This document shows, piece by piece, positions 43,171-50,765 of a stretch of 64,000 bases of DNA. Numbering within the stretch: position 1 is the first letter of the stretch; each line of letters opens with the position of its first letter. A model generated the notes under the pieces. The model had not been told where the DNA came from and made no database searches. It saw only the letters and a program-made list of their open reading frames with translations. The stretch comes from Microbulbifer thermotolerans (GTDB taxonomy: Bacteria; Pseudomonadota; Gammaproteobacteria; Pseudomonadales; Cellvibrionaceae), in NCBI RefSeq assembly GCF_900112305.1, contig NZ_FOKT01000004.1:1-64000 (forward strand), written 5' to 3'. The position numbers and the translations under genes were made by a program.

Positions 43171-44379
43171 ATGCACCATCCGATTAAAGGTCCTTTCGAT
43201 GGCCGCCCCCTGATTTTTTCCCTTGCTGTAGCCGCTATTCTGCTGGCAGCCGCAAATCTGCGTGGGGGTATCGTTGTGGTCGGGCCCTTGGTTGAGGATA
43301 TCAAGCAGGGGTTGGGGCTCAATGCCAGTGTTTTCAGTATGTTGACCACTTTGCCGTTGATCTGCTTCGGTGTTATTTCGGCGATAGTGCCGGCACTGAC
43401 GCGGCGCGTCACGCCGCCGATTCTGGTCTTAGGTGCGCTGTTGGTGATTGCGCTGGGCGCCGGATTGCGGGTGGTGCCGGTATTGTTTGTAATTCTGTGT
43501 GGCACCTTGGCCCTGGGTTGTGGGATTGCTCTGCTCAACGTGCTGATTCCGGGATTGGTAAAGGGCTATTTCCCGCGTCAAACTGGCATTATGACGGGGC
43601 TCTATTCTGTGACGTTAAGCTTCGGTGCGGGGCTGGGTACCTATCTTGCGATACCGATGCGTGACGCTTTCGCTGATTGGCGTGCACCGATGCTGTTGTG
43701 GGCGCTGCTGCCGCTGATCTGTCTGCTGCCCTGGCTATATCTACTGCGGGTGCATGTCCATACCTATCAGCCGAAAAGAACCGGTGTGCCGCTGTGGAAG
43801 AACCCACTCGCCTGGGCAATTACCGGTTATATGGGATTGCAGTCCACTTGCTTCTACTCCTTGGCCACCTGGTTGCCCTTAATGTTGTTCGACGCCGGCC
43901 TGGATGACCATTACGCGGGCACGCTGACCTCCTTGATAAACCTGTTTGCCATTCCTGCGAACCTGCTGACACCAATTGTTGCGGCCCGCATGCGCGATCA
44001 ACGTCTCCTGGTATTGGCCATCGCCGCACTGGCGATCACCAGTCTGACAGGTCTGCTGCTGGCACCGGCGCTGGCACCGCTCCTCTGGGTTGGCTTGATC
44101 GGTATTAGTGGCGGCGCAGCGCTGAGCCTGGTGCTGACACTCTTCGCTTTGCGCAGTGAAAATACCACTCAAGCTATGTCCTTGTCGGCGATGGCGCAGT
44201 CGGTGGGGTATTTGATTGCGGCCACTGGCCCTTTCGTTATCGGGGCGCTATACGATTTGAACAAAAGCTGGTTGATACCTCTGTTGCTGTTACTGCTGTT
44301 ACAACTGGCTCAAGGGTCGCTCGGTGTTGTTGCTGGCCGGCCGGGGACGCTCACCAGCTGGGGAGAGGGGAAGACTTAA
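43171..44379 (+). CDS. MFS transporter, CynX/NimT-like
   Basis: 402 residues, AGGAG 5 bases before the ATG. Twelve hydrophobic segments are seen. The CynX/NimT group (cyanate, 2-nitroimidazole transporters) is suggested by the early LLAAANLRGGIVVVGPLVED motif, the GCGIALLNVLIPGLVKGYFP segment and the second-half opening AITGYMGLQSTCFYSLATWL. It is an inner-membrane transporter; the substrate is unknown. It stands alone, with a GNAT gene convergent to it. Confidence 0.85.
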   Translation: MHHPIKGPFDGRPLIFSLAVAAILLAAANLRGGIVVVGPLVEDIKQGLGLNASVFSMLTTLPLICFGVISAIVPALTRRVTPPILVLGALLVIALGAGLRVVPVLFVILCGTLALGCGIALLNVLIPGLVKGYFPRQTGIMTGLYSVTLSFGAGLGTYLAIPMRDAFADWRAPMLLWALLPLICLLPWLYLLRVHVHTYQPKRTGVPLWKNPLAWAITGYMGLQSTCFYSLATWLPLMLFDAGLDDHYAGTLTSLINLFAIPANLLTPIVAARMRDQRLLVLAIAALAITSLTGLLLAPALAPLLWVGLIGISGGAALSLVLTLFALRSENTTQAMSLSAMAQSVGYLIAATGPFVIGALYDLNKSWLIPLLLLLLLQLAQGSLGVVAGRPGTLTSWGEGKT

Positions 44380-44404
44380 TCCCGTTTTGGGGATAAAGGG
44401 GCAG

Positions 44405-44836
44405 TTATGGATAGTGCATCAAAACAATATCCCGACCCTGCCGCCGATAGGTGTGAAATCTATCGAGAATCGCCGATGGCTGTCCGCCGATATCTTCCTC
44501 TACAAACCCCAAAGACTGGTAAAAGGGCACTAAGTGCCGGTAGGGGAAGGTAAAGGTTTGATTGTCGAAAGCCTTTGCCATTTTACTTAACAGCAGACGG
44601 GCAAGGCCCTGGCCCTGGTAATCCGGTGCCACGGCTACGCCCGCCAATAGTTTCCCTTCTGTTAATAGCCTAAGGCAGCCGCAGGCGATAATTTCCTGTT
44701 GCGCGTTTTTGATTACTGCACAGGGATCATGGCGGCGGGCTTTGCCGCGGAATTTGTGGCTGCGGTAGAATTTGTTGGCCAGGGGGATTTCTGTCTCGCT
44801 GAGCCAGTGCGCTGAAAAATTCTGAATGTTACTCAT
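44405..44836 (-). CDS. GNAT family N-acetyltransferase
   Basis: 143 residues with the acetyl-CoA binding signature VAVAPDYQGQGLARLLLSKM (Q/RxxGxG/A) and a C-terminal HLVPFYQSLGFVEED that matches GNAT motif B. The substrate is unknown. Its ATG is separated by only two bases from the divergent ATG of the DTW gene, so the promoter must lie within that gene. Confidence 0.88.
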   Translation of the reverse strand: MSNIQNFSAHWLSETEIPLANKFYRSHKFRGKARRHDPCAVIKNAQQEIIACGCLRLLTEGKLLAGVAVAPDYQGQGLARLLLSKMAKAFDNQTFTFPYRHLVPFYQSLGFVEEDIGGQPSAILDRFHTYRRQGRDIVLMHYP

Positions 44837-44838
44837 CT

Positions 44839-45393
44839 ATGCCGCGTGAAATCTGCCCAAACTGCCAGCGCCCGCCGAAGGTCTGTTACTGTAGTGCGCT
44901 GGTCCGTATTGCCAATTGCATTAAGGTGTTGATCATACAGCACCCATTGGAGCAGAAGCACCCATTTAACACTGGGCGCATGGCACATCTGTGTCTGGAA
45001 AACAGTGAATTGGTGGTGGCGGAGAAGTTGTCCGAGGATGAACTGGCGCAGCTATTGGCACCCAGCTCGGGCCTGCTCTATCCCTCCCTGGGCTGGCTTC
45101 CGCCTGTGGCGCCGGCGGAGCGCAGTGAGCTGGAACAGTTGGTAGTGATCGACGCAACCTGGCGAAAGTCGAAAAAAATTCTCCACCTGCATCCGGTACT
45201 GCAGCGTTTGCCGAGAATCAGCCTCGAAGGGGGCTTGAAGTCCAATTACCAGATCCGCCGCTCCTCGCTGGCTAACAGCCTCTCCACCCTGGAAAGTATC
45301 GCCATGGCCATGCAGCAACTGGAGCCGGCGCGGGATTTCCAGGCCATGTTGCAGCCGTTTGAGAGGATGGTTGCATTGCAAAAGCGGTTTTGA
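44839..45393 (+). CDS. tapT: DTW-domain tRNA-uridine aminocarboxypropyltransferase
   Basis: 184 residues. N-terminal zinc-type cysteines (CPNCQRPPKVCYCSAL) precede the core; IIQHPLEQKHPFNTGRMAHL is the usual S-adenosylmethionine-pocket segment, and DATWRKSKKIL contains the D-x-x-W (DTW) motif. Family members form acp3U in tRNA (TapT in E. coli is the longer relative). No Shine-Dalgarno sequence is seen in front of the ATG; the transcript may be leaderless or have its start inside the GNAT gene. Confidence 0.85.
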   Translation: MPREICPNCQRPPKVCYCSALVRIANCIKVLIIQHPLEQKHPFNTGRMAHLCLENSELVVAEKLSEDELAQLLAPSSGLLYPSLGWLPPVAPAERSELEQLVVIDATWRKSKKILHLHPVLQRLPRISLEGGLKSNYQIRRSSLANSLSTLESIAMAMQQLEPARDFQAMLQPFERMVALQKRF

Positions 45394-45483
45394 AAAACCG
45401 CGAGACGCAGCACCTCAAAACCGGGATAATGCCGCGTTTTGGCCCTTCGGCCAGCCAGACTTTTTCAGCCCGGTAGTACTGCA

Positions 45484-47676
45484 ATGGAAATCAAGGTCAA
45501 TTTTCTCGAAAACCTGCGCCTCGAAGCCAAGTTTGATGACTTTACGGTAATCACCGACCAGCCTATCCGCTACAAGGGCGACGGCTCCGCCCCCAGTCCC
45601 TTTGACTACTTCCTGGCTTCCTCCGCACTCTGCGCCGCCTATTTTGTTCGCGTTTACTGCCTTTCACGCAATATTCCGACGCACAATATCCGGCTTTCGC
45701 AGAACAATATTGTCGACCCGGAGAACCGCTATAACCAGATCTTCAAGATCCAGGTGGAGTTGCCCGAGGATATTTCCGAGAAAGACCGGCAGGGCATACT
45801 GCGTTCGATTGACCGCTGCACAGTAAAAAAGGTGGTGCAGACAGGACCCGAGTTCCAGATTGAGGTGGTGGAGAATCTGGACGAAGATGCCCAGGCGCTG
45901 CTGATGGCCAGGCCCGATAGCGGGCAGCACACGGTGATCGAGGGCAAAGATCTGCCGCTGGAGCAGACCATCGCAAATATGACCGGGATTCTGGAAGAAC
46001 TCGGTATGAAGATCGAAATCTCTTCCTGGCGCAACATTGTGCCCCACGTCTGGTCACTGCACATCCGCGACGCGGCTTCGCCCATGTGCTTTACCAACGG
46101 CAAGGGTGCCACCAAAGAGGCAGCCCTGTGTTCCGCACTGGGTGAATTTATCGAGCGGTTGAATTGCAATTTCTTTTACAACGACCAGTACTTCGGCGAG
46201 GAAATTGCCAATGCCGAATTTGTCCACTATCCCAATGAAAAGTGGTTTACACCGGGGCCGGACGACGCGTTGCCGGAAGGCATTTTGGATGAGTACTGTC
46301 TGGCCATCTACAACCCGGACGGTGAGCTGCAGGGCTCCAACCTGATCGACACCAATTCCGGCAGAGCTGATCGAGGCATCTGCTCTCTGCCTTTCGTGCG
46401 TCAGTCCGACGGCGAAGTGGTGTACTTCCCCTCCAATCTTATCGAGAACCTGTTTCTCAGCAACGGCATGAGTGCGGGAAATACCCTCACTGAAGCGCAG
46501 GTGCAGTGTTTGTCGGAAATTTTCGAGCGGGCGGTGAAAAAGGAAATTATCGAAAAGGAAATCGCATTGCCCGATGTGCCCCGAGAAGTTCTGGAAACTT
46601 ATCCGGAAATCCTCGAAGGTATTGAGGCACTGGAAAAGCAGGGCTTCCCGATTTTAGTCAAGGACGCTTCATTGGGCGGCCGCTTCCCGGTGATGTGCGT
46701 CACACTGATGAACCCGCGTACAGGCGGTGTATTTGCATCCTTTGGTGCGCACCCGAATTTCCGGGTGGCACTGGAGCGCAGCCTTACGGAGCTGATGCAA
46801 GGGCGCAGTTTTGAGGGGCTGAATGACATGTTGCCGCCCACCTTTAACAGCCTGGCGGTGACAGAGCCCAACAATTTTGTCGAGCACTTTATCGATTCTA
46901 CCGGTGTAGTTTCCTGGCGTTTTTTCAGCAGCAAACAGGATTACGAATTCTGCCAGTGGGATTTTTCCGGTACTACCGAGGAAGAGGCGGATCGTCTGTT
47001 CGGTATTCTCAAAGAAATGGGCAAAGAGGTGTACATGGCCGTCTACGAGGACCTGGGCGCGCCGGTGTGCCGGATTCTGGTGCCGGGCTATTCCGAGGTG
47101 TATCCGGTGGAGGATCTGATCTGGGATAACACCAACAAGGCCCTGGATTACCGGGAGGATATTCTCAATATCCACCGACTGAGCGATGCTGAGCTGGAAG
47201 ATTTGGTCGAGCGCCTGGAGGAAAGTCAACTCGACAACTACATGGACATTATCACCCTGATCGGTATCGAGTTCGACGAGAATACCGTCTGGGGCAAGTT
47301 GACAATTCTGGAACTGAAGCTGCTGATCTACCTGGCCTTGCAGCGGCACGAAGAAGCGTTGGAGCTTGTGGAGCAGTTTTTGCAATACAACGACAATACC
47401 GTGGAGCGCGGCTTGTTTTACCGCGCGATGCAAGCAGTGCTGGAAATCAGCCTCGACGATGCGCTTGAACTGAGCGACTACCTACCCAACTTCAAACGAA
47501 TGTTTGGCGAGGAAACCATGGAAGCCGTTGTCGGATCGGTGCAAGGTACTGTGCGCTTCCACGGGCTGACACGCACCAATATGCAGCTTGAAGGCCTGGA
47601 TAAACACCTGCGGCTGATCGAAAGTTACAAGAAGCTGCATGCGGCGCGGGCCGCAAAGCGACTGGTGCGCACATAA
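45484..47676 (+). CDS. ycaO: OsmC-YcaO fusion protein
   Basis: 730 residues from the ATG at 45484 (MEIKVNFLENLRLEAKF); a longer frame begins 45 bases earlier without support. Residues 1-140 are an OsmC-like domain (GDGSAPSPFDYFLASSALCA). Residues about 160-560 are a YcaO ATP-dependent cyclodehydratase domain with conserved SALGEFIERL, LTEAQVQCLSEIFERAVKKE and ALERSLTELMQG ATP-binding blocks. The C-terminus is helical, TPR-like. The E. coli protein promotes methylthiolation of ribosomal protein S12 by RimO, the best guess here; the OsmC part is a known fusion in gammaproteobacteria. Confidence 0.88.
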   Translation: MEIKVNFLENLRLEAKFDDFTVITDQPIRYKGDGSAPSPFDYFLASSALCAAYFVRVYCLSRNIPTHNIRLSQNNIVDPENRYNQIFKIQVELPEDISEKDRQGILRSIDRCTVKKVVQTGPEFQIEVVENLDEDAQALLMARPDSGQHTVIEGKDLPLEQTIANMTGILEELGMKIEISSWRNIVPHVWSLHIRDAASPMCFTNGKGATKEAALCSALGEFIERLNCNFFYNDQYFGEEIANAEFVHYPNEKWFTPGPDDALPEGILDEYCLAIYNPDGELQGSNLIDTNSGRADRGICSLPFVRQSDGEVVYFPSNLIENLFLSNGMSAGNTLTEAQVQCLSEIFERAVKKEIIEKEIALPDVPREVLETYPEILEGIEALEKQGFPILVKDASLGGRFPVMCVTLMNPRTGGVFASFGAHPNFRVALERSLTELMQGRSFEGLNDMLPPTFNSLAVTEPNNFVEHFIDSTGVVSWRFFSSKQDYEFCQWDFSGTTEEEADRLFGILKEMGKEVYMAVYEDLGAPVCRILVPGYSEVYPVEDLIWDNTNKALDYREDILNIHRLSDAELEDLVERLEESQLDNYMDIITLIGIEFDENTVWGKLTILELKLLIYLALQRHEEALELVEQFLQYNDNTVERGLFYRAMQAVLEISLDDALELSDYLPNFKRMFGEETMEAVVGSVQGTVRFHGLTRTNMQLEGLDKHLRLIESYKKLHAARAAKRLVRT

Positions 47677-47714
47677 ATCAGGGGCATGTTATTCCGAACA
47701 CGGTGAAGTAAACC

Positions 47715-48938
47715 ATGAGAGGGGCACGTTTTTCCGCCTGGCTGCCGGCGGCCTGCCTGGCGTTTTCGGCGTTTGTATTCAATACCTCGGAATTTGCTCC
47801 GGTGGCCTTGCTGTCTAATATCGCGGCGTCGTTTGAGATGCGTGTCGCCGATACGGGACTGATGCTGACCATCTATGCCTGGGTAGTGGCATTGGTCTCT
47901 CTGCCGTTTATGCTCCTGTTCAGCACGCTAGAGCGCCGTCGCTTGCTGCTCGGCGTGATGTCGCTGTTCGTTGTCAGCCATGTCTTATCGGCCGTGGCTT
48001 GGAGCTTCGAAGTGCTACTGTTGTCCCGCCTGGGGGTAGCCATGGCACACGCGGTATTCTGGGCCATTACTGCGGCAATCACCATGCGGGTCGCGCCGCC
48101 GGGTAAACAGACTCAGGCGCTCAGCCTGCTGGTTTCGGGATCGGCGCTGGCGGTGATTTTGGGGTTGCCGCTGGGGCGTATCGTCGGCGAGTGGATCAGC
48201 TGGCGACTGACTTTTCTGCTGATCGGTGCGGTGGCTACGGTGATGTTATTGGTCGCCTACCGCCAAATTCCGCCATTGCCGAGCACCAACGCCGGTTCTT
48301 TAAAGAATCTGCCCTCTCTGCTGCAACGGCCGGCGTTGATCGGCCTGTATGTGTTGGTAATGCTGATCGTAACGGCGCACTTTACGGCCTATTCCTATAT
48401 CGAACCCTTGGTGCAAGAGACGCTGGGATTTGGCGAGCACTTTGCCACTGTGATCCTGTTTGTCTATGGCCTTGCGGGCCTGGTGGCGAGCACGCAGTTC
48501 AGCCGTCTTTACGCCAGCTTTCCCCTGGGCGTTCTGTTCGGCGCCGTTGGACTGATAACTCTGAGCATGCTGCTCCTTCTTCCCTGGGGTGGCAGCCGTT
48601 ATACAACCTTGCTGATTTGCGCCGCCTGGGGGGTTGGCATTACCTTGATGACACTGGCCGCGCAAGTTGGCGTTCTCAAGCTCGCCGCCGATGCCACCGA
48701 CGTGGGAACTGCTATTTTTTCCGGTATCTATAATGTCGGCATCGGTGGCGGTGCATTGGTTGGCAGTTTGGTGATCCTGCACAGCGGGCTGAGCCGGGTC
48801 GGCTATGCCGGTGCGGCCATCGGTCTCTTGGCGCTCGTTTGGGGGTTGGGCTTTTGTCTACACTTTATGCGCAGGTCAGCGATAACCGAGGCCCGGCGGG
48901 CTGAAGCCAAAACCCCAGGCTGGCCTAACAACCTCTGA
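47715..48938 (+). CDS. MFS sugar-efflux-type transporter (SotB/YdhP-like)
   Basis: 407 residues, twelve membrane segments; the opening FNTSEFAPVALLSNIAASFE and LGVAMAHAVFWAITAAITMR are typical of the SotB/YdhP/AraJ efflux branch. The last residues read GWPNNL, where NNL and the TGA stop come from the left end of the MITE that starts at 48928; the protein has therefore lost or changed its original tail. It is probably monocistronic. Confidence 0.85.
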   Translation: MRGARFSAWLPAACLAFSAFVFNTSEFAPVALLSNIAASFEMRVADTGLMLTIYAWVVALVSLPFMLLFSTLERRRLLLGVMSLFVVSHVLSAVAWSFEVLLLSRLGVAMAHAVFWAITAAITMRVAPPGKQTQALSLLVSGSALAVILGLPLGRIVGEWISWRLTFLLIGAVATVMLLVAYRQIPPLPSTNAGSLKNLPSLLQRPALIGLYVLVMLIVTAHFTAYSYIEPLVQETLGFGEHFATVILFVYGLAGLVASTQFSRLYASFPLGVLFGAVGLITLSMLLLLPWGGSRYTTLLICAAWGVGITLMTLAAQVGVLKLAADATDVGTAIFSGIYNVGIGGGALVGSLVILHSGLSRVGYAGAAIGLLALVWGLGFCLHFMRRSAITEARRAEAKTPGWPNNL

Positions 48939-49139
48939 TTAATCCGCGTGAATACGATGGTAGCTTCCGGGGCGCTCAGGCAATAAGACGGATATTTCAA
49001 AAACGCACAAGTACTTCCCTGTAGCTCCGACGGATACACCCCTGTATCCGATGGTTTCGAAATATTCGCCCTATCGCCTGAGCTTCTCATCTGTCCCCGA
49101 ACAACCTTGCCACCAGAAATTAAATTAATCAGAGGTTCC
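48928..49139 (-). mobile_element. MITE, near-complete copy between convergent genes
   Basis: 212 bp with ends ACAACCTCTGATTAATCC and AATTAATCAGAGGTTCC and CTA on both sides (48925-48927 and 49140-49142). Same orientation as the 41989 copy. The left end supplies the stop of the MFS gene and the right CTA is the stop codon (TAG) of the MORN-repeat gene. Confidence 0.92.
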
Positions 49140-50645
49140 CTAGTTTGGTGAGTTCCACCAGCTCAGAAACTCCCTTCCCAACGCAAGTTGCGGCAGTGAG
49201 TAGGCGTCTTCCTCAATACCCTGTTCTTTTTCCATTTCCATCACTCGCTGTTTGGCTGCGGCAAACCAGGCGGCAGGGTCGTTTACGCCCGTGTCCAGGG
49301 CATCGCTGTAGAGAGCGGCGCTGAACCAGGTACGTTCGGAGTCGTCGCTGCAGCCGAAGGAGGTGCGGTCCGGAGCGGCGGAGGTGAATATGGTGCGCTC
49401 CGGGCCGGCCAGCGCTTCTTTCCATAAACCCGAGTAGCAGGCGGAGACCACTATCCATTGGTGGCGCACCTCAAGAGCATCCAGCCACTGTTTGGCGTCG
49501 GCGACGGACAGATCGTTGAGCTGTACTTTCGCTTCGGCGAGAAGGAAATCCCCGTTTTCGTCGCCATGGCTCACCAGGTGCAGCAAAAGCAGATCCTCTT
49601 CCGGGTCCATAATACGATCCAGCGCCTTGAGGCTCTCCCTTATACTGGTGCGGGTGGCCAGCGGATACTTGTCGCCGCCGCCGTTGCTCAGTTTGATCTG
49701 TCGCTGCTCAATATCGAAAACAGTGCCCAGTCTTTCCGTCACCCACTCCACTTCCTTGGCGAACACGGGTGAAGTACCGTCGCCGCCTACCGCCAGGAGG
49801 TAGACGTCACGCACGCCGGGACGCTGTGGTGCCAGGGCGGAAAACTGCGCTTGCAATCGCTCGGCTTCGGAATAGAGACGCGCTTCAACAGCGGAGCGCT
49901 GGTCCTGTTCACTCTGCCGCCAAGCTTGCTCGCTGGGGTAGTAGCGCCCGGATACGAAGAAGCCTTTTTGCTCTTGCAGCTCTCCCGTGCCGTCAGGAAG
50001 AATCAGTACGCCCTCACCGTTGGCTTCGCCATATTCAAAGTTGGCGCGGACCATGGTGCCGTCCGGCTGGATCAATTCCCCCTCGCCGGCGTATTGGAAA
50101 TACTCGAAGCCGCCCCGATAGCTGTAGCCCAGTCGGTCCCGGTAGCTGCCATTTACTGGCAAGCCGTTTTCGAATCTGCCTTCGTATTCGGTGCCTTCGG
50201 CAGTTGTCAGAAGTCCCCGTCCGTGGGGCTGCCAGTCCTGAAACTCCCCGGTATAGGTTTCACCGTTATCCCAGGAAACCGTGCCTCGGCGAATTTCGCC
50301 CTGCTCAAAATCGCCTTCCCAGATATTTTCTTCGCAGGCGTAGCGCCCCTCGCCGTGCAGTTCGCCGTTGCGGAAAGCCCCCTCGTAGATGCAGCCATCG
50401 CCGTAATCGAATTTACCCAGGCCACTGATGCGCCCGCGGTGGAATTCACCAGTGTAAGTGCGCCCATCGGGCCAGGTTAGTTTGCCGTGGCCGTGGAAGA
50501 GGCCGTTTTCCATGCCCCCGGAATAAACGGAGCCGTCCGGCAGGGCTGTGCCACCAGCAAACGGGTGCGGTTCGCAACCGACGAGGGTGCACAACAGCAG
50601 AAGAGGGAGGGTGAAGGTAAAGCGATACATGTTTAGAACCATCAT
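49140..50645 (-). CDS. MORN-repeat lipoprotein with C13/caspase-like peptidase domain
   Basis: About 501 residues from the ATG at 50645 (50642 and 50630 are alternatives; no clear ribosome site separates them). A lipoprotein signal ends LLLLCTLVGC (lipobox LVGC), with PHPFAGG after it. Seven to eight MORN repeats follow (residues about 30-230; e.g. SGGMENGLFHGHGKLTWPDG, YTGEFHRGRISGLGKFDYG). The C-terminal 240 residues carry a peptidase C13-like dyad: His in LHLVSHGDENG and Cys in VVSACYSGLW. It may be an outer-membrane lipoprotein facing the periplasm; target and role are unknown. Stop codon TAG lies in a MITE target site. Confidence 0.82.
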   Translation of the reverse strand: MMVLNMYRFTFTLPLLLLCTLVGCEPHPFAGGTALPDGSVYSGGMENGLFHGHGKLTWPDGRTYTGEFHRGRISGLGKFDYGDGCIYEGAFRNGELHGEGRYACEENIWEGDFEQGEIRRGTVSWDNGETYTGEFQDWQPHGRGLLTTAEGTEYEGRFENGLPVNGSYRDRLGYSYRGGFEYFQYAGEGELIQPDGTMVRANFEYGEANGEGVLILPDGTGELQEQKGFFVSGRYYPSEQAWRQSEQDQRSAVEARLYSEAERLQAQFSALAPQRPGVRDVYLLAVGGDGTSPVFAKEVEWVTERLGTVFDIEQRQIKLSNGGGDKYPLATRTSIRESLKALDRIMDPEEDLLLLHLVSHGDENGDFLLAEAKVQLNDLSVADAKQWLDALEVRHQWIVVSACYSGLWKEALAGPERTIFTSAAPDRTSFGCSDDSERTWFSAALYSDALDTGVNDPAAWFAAAKQRVMEMEKEQGIEEDAYSLPQLALGREFLSWWNSPN

Positions 50646-50686
50646 TCTGCCTATTGATGCCTGGCGGGGCGGTGGGTCTTGCAGTG

Positions 50687-50713
50687 TGTCACAGGGCTTT
50701 AGCGGAGCTGTCA
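50687..50713 (+). promoter_or_regulatory. Pho-box-like direct repeat upstream of phoD
   Basis: TGTCA occurs at 50687 and 50709, 22 bases apart, i.e. two 11-base steps as in multi-unit Pho boxes; the middle unit is degenerate. It lies 57-79 bases upstream of the GTG of the phosphatase gene. PhoB control is plausible but untested. Confidence 0.45.
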
Positions 50714-50765
50714 CACTTTAGCACTAGGCTGCGCAGCTGACAGCCATTATGGGGAGTAGGAAAGT

